Positions 17,213 through 24,928 of a stretch of DNA of 64,000 bases are shown here, piece after piece. Both the position numbers and the translations under genes were made by a program. This stretch comes from Streptomyces sp. MMG1121 (lineage in GTDB: Bacteria; Actinomycetota; Actinomycetes; Streptomycetales; Streptomycetaceae): assembly GCF_001280015.1 (NCBI RefSeq), contig NZ_LGDV01000002.1:62001-126000 (forward strand), read 5' to 3'. Within the stretch, counting starts at the first letter, position 1, and each line of letters opens with the position of its first letter. The notes beneath the pieces were generated by a model. The model did not search any database, had not been told where the DNA came from, and was given only the letters and a program-made list of their open reading frames with translations.

Positions 17213-17761
17213 ATGTCGTCACCCCAGTCGCCCCAGCCGTCCGAGCCGAAGAAGCAGGGTGTGGCCTGCCTCGGCGTGCTCGGAGTCGTCGCCCTCGTGC
17301 TGATCGTCCTCTTCGCGGTCAACCACGGCGGGAGCGGCGACGGTTCGGCCGACGGCGCCGAGCCCTCGGCGTCCTACTCGGGGACGTACGACCCGTACAC
17401 CAGCGAGCCGACCGCCAGTGACCCGTACACGAGTGATCCGTACGTGAGCAGCAACCCGTACGCCAGCCCCACCCCCACCCCCACCCCCGAGGCGAGCCCG
17501 TACACCTCCGGCACCTGCCTCAACGGCAGCCTGCCGGACTCCACCACCGCCCAGTCCGTCAGTGGCGTGGACGAGGTCTCGTGCTCCGCGTCCGACGCGC
17601 ACTACCAGGTCATCGAGACCATCCCGCTGACCACGGACATGAGCCGGTGCAGCAGCAACCCCCGTACCCAGTACGCCTTCTCGTCCCGCTACACCATCAA
17701 CGGCGCGACGATCAACTCGTACGTCTACTGCCTGGTTGGTCTCGGGTCGTACGCGCGCTGA
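17213..17761 (+). CDS. Membrane-anchored secreted protein with Pro/Tyr-rich spacer
   Basis: A 182-aa protein. A short cytosolic N-terminus precedes one transmembrane helix (LGVLGVVALVLIVLFAV, about residues 20-37). The outer part begins with a low-complexity spacer with DPYTS-type repeats (SDPYTSDPYVSSNPY) and threonine-proline repeats. It ends in a small cysteine-containing domain of about 85 aa with four or five cysteines (TCLNGSL, EVSCSAS, MSRCSSN, SYVYCLV), probably disulfide-linked outside the cell. No function is assigned. It lies directly before the kinase gene, 42 bases away and in the same direction, so the two may be co-transcribed. Confidence 0.75.
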   Translation: MSSPQSPQPSEPKKQGVACLGVLGVVALVLIVLFAVNHGGSGDGSADGAEPSASYSGTYDPYTSEPTASDPYTSDPYVSSNPYASPTPTPTPEASPYTSGTCLNGSLPDSTTAQSVSGVDEVSCSASDAHYQVIETIPLTTDMSRCSSNPRTQYAFSSRYTINGATINSYVYCLVGLGSYAR

Positions 17762-17803
17762 CGGTAGGTTTCCGGAAGCCAACTGATCCACAGGGGGAAA
17801 GAG

Positions 17804-19720
17804 TTGAACGGGGAACACTGCGGCGTGGAGCCGCTGGAGGGCGACGATCCACGGCGGATCGGTCCGATCCCGCTGGTCGGACGTCTCGGGTCCGGCGGCA
17901 TGGGGCGCGTCTACCTCGGTGTGCACCAGGGGCGGTACGCCGCCGTCAAGCAGGTCCTGCCCTCGGTCGTCGGCGAGGACAAGGACTTCGTCCGCCGCTT
18001 CGGACACGAGCTGGACAACCTCTCCCGGCTGCCCGCCGGAGCGACCACACCGCTGCTCGCCGGGGACCGCGACGCCCGGCCGCCTTGGTTCGCGACCGCG
18101 TACGTGCCCGGGCTGACGCTGCGCGAGGCCGTCGAGGCGCACGGCGGGGCGCTGCCGGCCGAGTCGCTGTGGCTGCTGCTGCGCAGGGCGGCGGAGGGAC
18201 TCGCGGCGGTGCACGCGCTGGACATGGTCCACCGGGACATCAAGCCGTCCAACGTCATGCTGACCCTCGACGGCGTCACCCTCATCGACTTCGGGGTCGC
18301 CCGCGCCGCCGAGCAGAGCCAGCTGACCCGGACCGGCATGGTCGTGGGCACTCCCGCCTACATGTCACCCGAACAGGCCTCCGGGGCAAGGCGGCTGACC
18401 GGTGCCGTCGACGTCTTCGCGCTCGGGTCCGTGGTGGCGTACGCGGGGTGCGGGCGTCCGCCGTTCGGCGACGAGTCCGGGCACGCGGTGCTGTACCGGA
18501 TCGTGCACGAGCAGCCCGACCTGGGCGAACTGCGCGCCCTGGACCCGGAGTTGGCCTCCGTCGTCGCGTCCTGCCTGGACAAGGACCCCGAGGGCCGGCC
18601 CACCGCCGCCGAACTGCTCGACCTGACGGCCGCCCACGCCCCGACCGGCACCCCGCTCTGGCCGGAGTCCGTCACCGGACGCCTCACCGTCCGGGCGCAG
18701 TTCGCGGCACAGGTGCCGGAGGCGGGGGAGCGGGCGACCGAAGTCGAGGACGGGGGCGCGGGAGCCGAGGAGGAGGCCGAGCCCGAGCCCGAGCCCGAGG
18801 TCGTCGTAAGGCCCCGGCCCGATGCGCGGCCGGAGCGGCCGGAGCGGGAGCGGAGGCGCAAGCGCGTGGTGCTGGCCGTCGTACCGATCGTCGTCGGCGC
18901 CGGGGTGGCGACCCTGGCCTTCCAGCTGGCCCCCTACACCACCGACACCCACCGCGACGGCGCCGCCGGCACCCCGGGCACCTCGGTCTCCGCGTCGGCG
19001 GGCCCCTCCGGGTCGCCGGGACCGGACACGAGGGACTCGTCCTCCGCCTCCCCGACGGGCGGGAAGAAGAAGGACGACAAGGGCGGCAAGGACGACAAGG
19101 GTGCCAAGGGTGGCGGGGGCAACGCGGAGAAGGGGCAGCCGGACCAGACGGATCAGAAGGGGACGGACGGCTCCGACGGAGGGGGCGGCGGCGGTGACTC
19201 CGGCTCGGGATCCGGGGCCGGCGGCTCGGGAGGTTCGAGCGGCTCCGGCGGTGGATCCAACAGTTCCGGAGGGGCCGGGGGCTCGGGCGGCTCGGGCGGC
19301 TCGTCGGGCGGGAGCGCCGGGTCAGGGTCCGGGTCAGGGTCCGGTTCGGGGTCCGGGTCCGGCACCTTCCACCTGAAGAACGGCGAGAACGGCAAGTGCC
19401 TGATCCAGGTCTACGGCTCCTCCGGCCTCGGCTCCTGCTCGGACCCGTCCGCCCGCTGGACCTTCCGCAGTGCGGCCGGCGGCAGCGTCAAGGTCGTCAA
19501 CGTCTCGACCGGCAGCTGCCTGAGCGCCAACGGCAACAACCAGGCGGTCTTCGTCGGCGACTGCAGCCTGGACGGCGGCAACCTCCACTGGAAGACGGGC
19601 TCCGGCGACTCCCTGCACACGGTCCTCGACGGCGGCTGCCTCGACCTCGCCTTCGGCGGTGGTGTGGGCGAGGCGACCTGCCAGTCCGGGGCGTCCTCGC
19701 AGAGCTGGGCGAGGACGTGA
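17804..19720 (+). CDS. Membrane Ser/Thr protein kinase with C-terminal ricin-type beta-trefoil
   Basis: A 638-aa Hanks-type kinase. The N-terminal kinase domain (about residues 20-285) shows the glycine loop LGSGGMGRVYLG, the ATP lysine in YAAVKQVLP, the catalytic loop MVHRDIKPSNVML and DFG in LIDFGVARA. One transmembrane helix follows near residues 350-370 (VVLAVVPIVVGAGVATLAF), then a long Lys/Asp and then Gly/Ser-rich linker, and a C-terminal domain (about 520-638) with QxW-like and cysteine features typical of ricin-type lectins. The start is TTG at 17804 with a strong GGGGGA site 8 bases upstream. The lectin-like end may sense cell-wall or sugar ligands. Confidence 0.9.
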   Translation: MNGEHCGVEPLEGDDPRRIGPIPLVGRLGSGGMGRVYLGVHQGRYAAVKQVLPSVVGEDKDFVRRFGHELDNLSRLPAGATTPLLAGDRDARPPWFATAYVPGLTLREAVEAHGGALPAESLWLLLRRAAEGLAAVHALDMVHRDIKPSNVMLTLDGVTLIDFGVARAAEQSQLTRTGMVVGTPAYMSPEQASGARRLTGAVDVFALGSVVAYAGCGRPPFGDESGHAVLYRIVHEQPDLGELRALDPELASVVASCLDKDPEGRPTAAELLDLTAAHAPTGTPLWPESVTGRLTVRAQFAAQVPEAGERATEVEDGGAGAEEEAEPEPEPEVVVRPRPDARPERPERERRRKRVVLAVVPIVVGAGVATLAFQLAPYTTDTHRDGAAGTPGTSVSASAGPSGSPGPDTRDSSSASPTGGKKKDDKGGKDDKGAKGGGGNAEKGQPDQTDQKGTDGSDGGGGGGDSGSGSGAGGSGGSSGSGGGSNSSGGAGGSGGSGGSSGGSAGSGSGSGSGSGSGSGTFHLKNGENGKCLIQVYGSSGLGSCSDPSARWTFRSAAGGSVKVVNVSTGSCLSANGNNQAVFVGDCSLDGGNLHWKTGSGDSLHTVLDGGCLDLAFGGGVGEATCQSGASSQSWART

Positions 19721-19729
19721 GGGGCTCGG

Positions 19730-20080
19730 CTACCCGCTGATCATCCCGATGATCGCGCGCACCGCCTCGGCGACCGGCTGCCCGACCGCCCCGACGGTGC
19801 TCGCGATCCCGGCGATCGCCATCAGCGCACGATGCCGCTCCTGCGCGGGCACGGCGGCGTCGGGGCTGACGGCGGGCAGGGACTCGTCCAGCAGCTGGGC
19901 GCTGGGGGCCGGGACCTGGGCGCGCAACGCGGCGATGAGGCTGTGCAGTTCGGCGAGGGCCGCGACCAGGGCGGGGTCCTGCTGCCCGGCACCGGGGACC
20001 CCGTGGTTCTTCACGATGCCCTGGTTGCCCTGGCCGCCGTACATGTTCACGTTGTCGCCGTAGTAGTAGTTGCCGCTCAT
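19730..20080 (-). CDS. Small helical protein with N-terminal NYYYGDNVNMYGG motif
   Basis: A 116-aa protein starting at the ATG 20078-20080, which overlaps the stop of the upstream gene (ATGA). Residues 4-20 carry NYYYGDNVNMYGGQGNQGI, nearly identical to the C-terminus of the upstream membrane protein. The rest is helical: PALVAALAELHSLIAALRAQV, then a Pro/Ser linker, then ALMAIAGIASTVGAVGQPV and a hydrophobic end. No known catalytic motif. Pairs of short Gly/Asn-rich motifs at the C-terminus of one protein and the N-terminus of its neighbour are known from amyloid-type signalling partners; this is inference here. It may be an adaptor for the upstream protein. Confidence 0.75.
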   Translation of the reverse strand: MSGNYYYGDNVNMYGGQGNQGIVKNHGVPGAGQQDPALVAALAELHSLIAALRAQVPAPSAQLLDESLPAVSPDAAVPAQERHRALMAIAGIASTVGAVGQPVAEAVRAIIGMISG

Positions 20081-20142
20081 GCGCCGATCCCCACGTTTCC
20101 GCTGCCGCCGTACATGTTGACGTTGTCGCCGAAGTAGTAGTT
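20033..20142. repeat. 39-bp direct repeat shared by two coupled genes
   Basis: Copies at 20033-20071 and 20104-20142 differ at only two of 39 bases. They encode the NYYxGDNVNMYGG motif in the same frame sense at the start of one gene and the end of the other, with 32 bases between. High DNA identity suggests recent duplication, conversion or strong selection on both copies. Confidence 0.85.
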
Positions 20143-20739
20143 CTTCGGCGAGAAGTGAAGGCTCTCCACCGTCACCTTGAACTCGGTGTCCGGATGATCG
20201 ATGGCGTAGGAGATCTGACCGACGACCTGGTCCAGATACCTCGGGTCCTGGCTGGTCACCAGCGCGGTGGACGCGCCCGAGGTCTCGACCGCGAGGACGT
20301 GGTGGTCGGCGGCCAGCAGCACCGAGAACAGGTCGACGACGAGGTAGATCTCGACGGCGAGGGCCGCGATCCAGACGAACGTGACATAGCCGGCCGCGCC
20401 GGAGTCCCCGCCGCCGGCCGCGAGCGAGGGCAGCCCCGGCAGCATCGCTATGAACCCGGTGATCAGCGTTCCGGCGGTGTAGCGCAGGAACCGCAGCACG
20501 GCCTCCTTGCGCTTGGGGCGCAGGAGGAAGCTGTAGACGCGGGCGATGTTGTGCAGCGGGTACACCGCCGCGCCGATCCACAGGATCCGCTTGCTGACCC
20601 GCAGCTCCACCCCGATGGCGGCCGGACGCCGGGGCGGCGCGGGCACGTCGGGCATGAACGGCGGGGAGGCGGGCGGGGCGCTCGGCGGCGCGGGTGGTGC
20701 GGTGGCGGGCGCGGCCGGTGGCTCCTGGGCCGGGTGCAT
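20077..20739 (-). CDS. Membrane protein (DUF6232-like) with C-terminal NYYFGDNVNMYGG motif
   Basis: A 220-aa protein. A Pro/Ala-rich N-terminus (about 40 aa) is followed by a domain with RVSKRILWIGAAVYPLHNIARVYSF and RKEAVLRFL, then two or three hydrophobic segments (ITGFIAMLPGLPSL, VTFVWIAALAVEIYLVV). A cytosolic part then reads ADHHVLAVETSGASTALVTSQD and YLDQVVGQISYAIDHPDTEF. This order resembles the Streptomyces DUF6232 family. The last 20 residues are the motif KNYYFGDNVNMYGGSGNVGI, repeated at the N-terminus of the next protein. GGGGGA stands in front of the ATG at 20739. Function unknown; see the finding on paired motifs. Confidence 0.75.
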   Translation of the reverse strand: MHPAQEPPAAPATAPPAPPSAPPASPPFMPDVPAPPRRPAAIGVELRVSKRILWIGAAVYPLHNIARVYSFLLRPKRKEAVLRFLRYTAGTLITGFIAMLPGLPSLAAGGGDSGAAGYVTFVWIAALAVEIYLVVDLFSVLLAADHHVLAVETSGASTALVTSQDPRYLDQVVGQISYAIDHPDTEFKVTVESLHFSPKNYYFGDNVNMYGGSGNVGIGA

Positions 20740-20832
20740 GTCTCTGTCCCCCAGAGGTCAAACGATCAGGTGCAGCTCGTAACAGCCATTAACCACAGGT
20801 CAGTTGGGGGAAGGCAAGTCGTTTCGCGGCGG

Positions 20833-21144
20833 TCACTCGCTCTTGGGGTCGTCCTTTTTCCCGAGCGACTTGAGGAACTCGGGGTTGTCGTCGGGAGCGA
20901 CCCAGTTCGGCGCGGCGGTGCGGTGCCGTTCGGAGGGCGTGGGCCCGCCGGCCGCCGCCCGCCGCCCCCGTCCGGTGATCAGCCAGGCGACCGGCCCGAC
21001 CAGCACCTCGCCGAAGAGCAGGATGATGATCACCCACACCACCTTCGGCAGATGCCGTACCTCTTCCTCCGGGGTGTTCAGGCAGTCCACGAAGGCGTAG
21101 ATCCACAACGCCAGGACCAGCAGAAACGGCAGATACCTGAGCAT
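20833..21144 (-). CDS. Small membrane protein with PLDc_N-type N-terminus
   Basis: A 103-aa protein with two transmembrane helices (YLPFLLVLALWIYAFVDCL and KVVWVIIILLFGEVLVGPVAWLI) joined by a short acidic loop with PEEEVRHLPK. This is the phospholipase D-nuclease N-terminal (PLDc_N) pattern. A charged tail with DDNPEFLKSLGKK follows. The domain alone is not a nuclease. The ATG at 21144 has GGGGGAT upstream. It is divergent from mqnL with 75 bases between. Confidence 0.8.
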   Translation of the reverse strand: MLRYLPFLLVLALWIYAFVDCLNTPEEEVRHLPKVVWVIIILLFGEVLVGPVAWLITGRGRRAAAGGPTPSERHRTAAPNWVAPDDNPEFLKSLGKKDDPKSE

Positions 21145-21219
21145 GGCGTGCGATCCCCCGACGAAGTGAGACGGCCCCGGTGACCGGGCCAGAGTAGCGG
21201 GTGGCCGATACTGGTACGC

Positions 21220-22677
21220 ATGGCTTACGACGATCTTCGCTCCCTGCTGCGGGCGCTGGAGCGCGAGGGAGACCTCAAGCGCATCAAGGCCGAGGTCGAC
21301 CCCCATCTGGAAGTCGGGGAGATCGTCGACCGGGTGCAGAAGGCGGGGGGTCCCGCACTGCTCTTCGAGAACGTGAAGGGCTCGGCGATGCCCCTCGCGA
21401 TGAACGTCTTCGGTACCGACCGGCGACTGCTCAAGTCGCTCGGGCTGAAGTCGTACGGCGAGATCTCCGAGAAGATCGGCGGACTGCTGCGGCCCGAGCT
21501 GCCGCACGGCTTCGTCGGTGTGCGCGAGGCCTTCGGGAAGCTGGGCGCGATGGCTCACGTCCCGCCGAAGAAGGTGAAGGCGGACAGCGCGCCGGTGCAG
21601 GAGGTCGTGCTGCAGGGCGACGAGGTCGACCTCGACCGGCTCCCGGCGCTGTTCACCTGGCCCCAGGACGGCGGCTCCTTCTTCAATCTGGGGCTCACCC
21701 ACACCAAGGACCCGGAGACCGGCATCCGGAACCTGGGCCTGTACCGGCTCCAGCGCCACGACCGGCGCACCATCGGCATGCACTGGCAGATCCACAAGGA
21801 CAGCCGCAACCACTACCAGGTCGCGGCGCGCCGGGGCGAGCGCCTCCCGGTCGCGATCGCCTTCGGCTGCCCCCCGGCCGTGACGTACGCCTCCACCGCT
21901 CCGCTGCCCGGCGACATCGACGAGTACCTGTTCGCCGGGTTCATCGCGGGCAAGCGGATCGAGATGGTCGACTGCAAGACGGTCCCGCTGCAGGTGCCCG
22001 CGAACGCGGAGGTCGTCCTGGAGGGCTGGCTGGAGCCGGGCGAGATGCTGCCCGAGGGTCCCTTCGGCGACCACACCGGCTTCTACACCCCGCAGGAGCC
22101 GTTCCCGGCGCTGAAGATCGACTGCGTGACGATGCGGAAGCGGCCGCTGCTCCAGTCGATCGTCGTCGGCAGGCCGCCCACGGAGGACGGCCCGCTCGGC
22201 CGGGCCACGGAGCGTTTCTTCCTCCCGCTCCTCAAGATCATCGTCCCGGACATCGTGGACTACCACCTGCCCGAGGCCGGCGGCTTCCACAACTGCGCGA
22301 TCGTCTCGATCGACAAGAAGTACCCCAAGCACGCGCAGAAGGTGATGCACGCGATCTGGGGGGCGCACATGATGTCCCTGACGAAGCTGATCGTGGTCGT
22401 GGACTCCGACTGTGACGTCCACGATCTGCACGAGGTCGCCTGGCGGGCCCTCGGCAACACCGACTACGCCCGCGACCTCACGGTCGTCGAAGGCCCCGTC
22501 GACCATCTCGACCATGCCTCCTACCAGCAGTTCTGGGGTGGCAAGGCGGGGATCGACGCGACGAAGAAGTGGCCGGAGGAGGGCTACACGCGCGACGGCG
22601 GCTGGCCCGACATGGTGGAGTCCGACCCGGATACGGCGGCACTGGTGGACCGCCGCTGGAAGGAGTACGGCCTGTGA
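21220..22677 (+). CDS. mqnL: Menaquinone biosynthesis decarboxylase (UbiD family)
   Basis: A 485-aa UbiD-type (de)carboxylase of normal length. Landmarks are the N-terminal DLRSLLRALEREGDLKRI, GPALLFENVKGS, the prenyl-FMN-binding segment with NLGLYRLQRHDRRTIGMHW and HKDSRNHY, and EGPFGDHTGFYTPQEPFP. It should remove the ring carboxylate of the 1,4-dihydroxy-6-naphthoate intermediate (after prenylation) in the futalosine menaquinone pathway, using prenylated FMN made by the UbiX-like protein encoded at 23682. The mqnP GTG overlaps its stop. The next two genes complete the same step set. Confidence 0.94.
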   Translation: MAYDDLRSLLRALEREGDLKRIKAEVDPHLEVGEIVDRVQKAGGPALLFENVKGSAMPLAMNVFGTDRRLLKSLGLKSYGEISEKIGGLLRPELPHGFVGVREAFGKLGAMAHVPPKKVKADSAPVQEVVLQGDEVDLDRLPALFTWPQDGGSFFNLGLTHTKDPETGIRNLGLYRLQRHDRRTIGMHWQIHKDSRNHYQVAARRGERLPVAIAFGCPPAVTYASTAPLPGDIDEYLFAGFIAGKRIEMVDCKTVPLQVPANAEVVLEGWLEPGEMLPEGPFGDHTGFYTPQEPFPALKIDCVTMRKRPLLQSIVVGRPPTEDGPLGRATERFFLPLLKIIVPDIVDYHLPEAGGFHNCAIVSIDKKYPKHAQKVMHAIWGAHMMSLTKLIVVVDSDCDVHDLHEVAWRALGNTDYARDLTVVEGPVDHLDHASYQQFWGGKAGIDATKKWPEEGYTRDGGWPDMVESDPDTAALVDRRWKEYGL

Positions 22678-23576
22678 GCACCGCCTCTGCCGCGATCCCT
22701 CAGCCGGGACGCACGAAGGCCTTCCTGCGGCTGGTGATGATCGAGCACTCGGTCTTCGCGCTGCCCTTCGCCTACATCGCCACGCTCACGGCGATGTACG
22801 AGTGGGACAAGAACATCCACTGGGGCCGGCTGCTGCTGGTCACGGTCTGCATGGTCGGCCTGCGTACGTTCGCGATGGCGGTCAACCGGATCATCGACCG
22901 CGAGATCGACGCCCGCAACCCGCGCACCGCGCACCGCGAGCTGGTCACCGGCGCGATGTCGGTCCGGCACGCCTGGACCGGTGCCCTGATCGCCCTGGTG
23001 GTCTTCCTCGGCGCGGCGGCCCTGCTCAACCCCCTGTGCCTGGCGCTGGCCCCGGTGGCGGTGATCCCGATGGTGGTCTACCCCTACGGCAAGCGCTTCA
23101 CGAACTTCCCGCAGGCGATCCTCGGCCTGGCCCAGGCCATGGGCCCGATCGGCGGCTGGCTGGCCATCTCCGGTACCTGGTCCTGGGACGCGGTGCTCCT
23201 CGGCCTCGCCGTGGGCATCTGGATCGGCGGTTTCGACCTGATCTACGCCTGCCAGGACGTCGAGACCGACCGCGAGATCGGCGTCATGTCGGTGCCGGCC
23301 CGCTTCGGCATCCCGGCGGCGATCCGGGGCGCGCGGGTCTGCCACACGCTGACGACGGCCCTGTTCGTCTGGTACGGGGTGGCCACGGGCGCCGGGGCCT
23401 TCTTCTGGCTCGGCCTCCTGATCGTCGCCGGCGCCTTCCTCTACGAACACCGCATCGTCCGCCCCCACGACCTGTCCCGCCTCAACCGGGCCTTCTTCCA
23501 GGTCAACGGCTTCATCGGCATTGCCCTGTTCGTGTGTGCCCTGCTGGACCTCCTGGTCCGGGGCCTGACCGTCTGA
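22674..23576 (+). CDS. mqnP: Menaquinone pathway prenyltransferase (UbiA family)
   Basis: A 300-aa polytopic membrane protein of the UbiA family that prenylates the naphthoate ring of the futalosine pathway. The two Asp-rich motifs are clear: NRIIDREIDARNPRT and YACQDVETDREIG. About eight hydrophobic segments are spread over the protein. The frame is open upstream, but the GTG at 22674, overlapping the mqnL stop by 4 bases, is the natural start and gives STASAAIPQPGRTKAFLRLV. Confidence 0.95.
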   Translation: MSTASAAIPQPGRTKAFLRLVMIEHSVFALPFAYIATLTAMYEWDKNIHWGRLLLVTVCMVGLRTFAMAVNRIIDREIDARNPRTAHRELVTGAMSVRHAWTGALIALVVFLGAAALLNPLCLALAPVAVIPMVVYPYGKRFTNFPQAILGLAQAMGPIGGWLAISGTWSWDAVLLGLAVGIWIGGFDLIYACQDVETDREIGVMSVPARFGIPAAIRGARVCHTLTTALFVWYGVATGAGAFFWLGLLIVAGAFLYEHRIVRPHDLSRLNRAFFQVNGFIGIALFVCALLDLLVRGLTV

Positions 23577-23580
23577 GTGA

Positions 23581-23604
23581 CCTCGGGCCTGCACGGGCCC
23601 GAGG
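23581..23604 (+). terminator. Hairpin between mqnP and mqnM
   Basis: CCTCGGGCC (23581-23589) pairs with GGCCCGAGG (23596-23604) just after the mqnP stop. There is no clear T run. It may partly end transcription or stabilise the mqnLP message. Confidence 0.5.
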
Positions 23605-23681
23605 CCCCCGCGTCCGGGACGCGGACCCCAAGGCGTCCGACCCGGCCTGAGTCCTTCCCGACCCACCGGTACGCTCAAGGT

Positions 23682-24353
23682 GTGAACGCAGGAGAAACGC
23701 AGCGCGAGCCTTGGATCGTGGGGGTGTCCGGAGCTTCCGGGACGCCCTATGCGGCGGCCGTGCTGCGGGCGTTGCTGGCAGCGGGGGAGGCGGTGGACCT
23801 GGTGGTCAGCCGGGCCTCGCGGCTGACGCTGCTGGACGAGACGGGGATCTCGTTCCGGGACGCCCACTGGCAGGACGACCTGCGGGAATGGCTGGGCCGG
23901 GGGGCGGACGGCAAGCCCGGGACCTTCGACGCGGACATCAGCGGGGTGCGGTACTGGAGCGCGGGCGACCTCGCCGCCGGTCCGTCCTCGGGGTCGTACC
24001 CGGCGAAGGGCATGCTGATCGTGCCCGCGTCCACGGCGTGCGTGGCGGGTGTCGCACTCGGGCTGTCCAAGGACCTGCTCCAGCGCACGGCGAGCGTCAC
24101 GCTCAAGGAGCGCCGGACGCTGGTCGTGGCCGTACGCGAGGCTCCGCTGAACGGGCAGACGCTGCGTCACCTCGTGGCGCTGGACGACGCCGGCGCCACC
24201 GTCGTACCGGCCTCGCCCGCCTTCTACGCGGGCGCCACCCACATTCAGGACCTGGTGGACTTCGTCGCCGGGCGGGTGCTGGACGCGGCGGGCGTCGAGC
24301 ACGGCCTGTACCGGCGCTGGAAGGGCGACCTGGGCGGCGGGTCGGCCGACTAA
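23682..24353 (+). CDS. mqnM: UbiX-like flavin prenyltransferase for menaquinone biosynthesis
   Basis: A 223-aa member of the UbiX/Pad1 flavoprotein family. WIVGVSGASGTPYAAAVLRALL is the FMN-binding start, VVSRASRLTL and LIVPASTACVAGVALGLSKDLLQRTA carry the Ser/Thr-rich phosphate site, and VAVREAPLNGQTLRHLVAL is the family signature. It should make the prenylated FMN cofactor that MqnL needs. The frame opens earlier (23577), but GTG 23682 with AAGG just upstream gives the normal length. Confidence 0.93.
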   Translation: MNAGETQREPWIVGVSGASGTPYAAAVLRALLAAGEAVDLVVSRASRLTLLDETGISFRDAHWQDDLREWLGRGADGKPGTFDADISGVRYWSAGDLAAGPSSGSYPAKGMLIVPASTACVAGVALGLSKDLLQRTASVTLKERRTLVVAVREAPLNGQTLRHLVALDDAGATVVPASPAFYAGATHIQDLVDFVAGRVLDAAGVEHGLYRRWKGDLGGGSAD

Positions 24354-24435
24354 CCGGGCAGGCGCGGTCGCACCGGGTACTACTCAGCACTACCTCTCAT
24401 CAACTCGGAACTCTTCACCGGAAGGCTTCGATCGC

Positions 24436-24891
24436 ATGGACGCGGTGGACAGGCAGCTCATCCAGGCCCTGAGGGAGAACGGCCGGGCCTCGTACGCGGA
24501 GCTGGGGCGCCTCGTCGGCCTGTCGGGACCCAGCGTCACCGACCGCATCAACCGGCTGGAGGCGGCCGGTGTCATCACCGGCTACCGCGCCACGGTGAAC
24601 GCGGCCTCGCTCGGCCTCGGCGTCACCGCGCTGATCGGCATCTCGCTCTCCGACGCCGCCGACCACGAGGACGTCGCCCAGCGGGTGCGGGACCTGCCGG
24701 AGATCGAGGACTGCTGGTTCATCGCCGGCGACGACTCGTTCATGCTCAAGGTCCGGGCGGCCGACGTGGACGGTCTGGAGCGGATCATCCGTAGGCTCAG
24801 CGGGACCAAGGGTGTCTCCCGTACCCGTACCACCATCGTGCTGTCCACGAAGTGGGAGAACCGGGTCGGAGAGCTGCCCGAAGAGGTGTAG
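24436..24891 (+). CDS. Lrp/AsnC family transcriptional regulator
   Basis: A 151-aa regulator. The N-terminal winged HTH reads DRQLIQALRENGRASYAELGRLVGLSGPSVTDRINRLEAAGVI (in parts), followed by a ligand-binding RAM domain with VTALIGISLSD and DCWFIAGDDSFMLKVRAADVDGLE. Typical length and start. It lies between mqnM and mqnE, 82 bases after the former and 37 before the latter, all in one direction, so it may regulate or simply share a transcript with the menaquinone genes. Confidence 0.95.
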   Translation: MDAVDRQLIQALRENGRASYAELGRLVGLSGPSVTDRINRLEAAGVITGYRATVNAASLGLGVTALIGISLSDAADHEDVAQRVRDLPEIEDCWFIAGDDSFMLKVRAADVDGLERIIRRLSGTKGVSRTRTTIVLSTKWENRVGELPEEV

Positions 24892-24928
24892 GGATACCGT
24901 GGGGCAGTCGTCGTAGAAAGGTGTTGGC

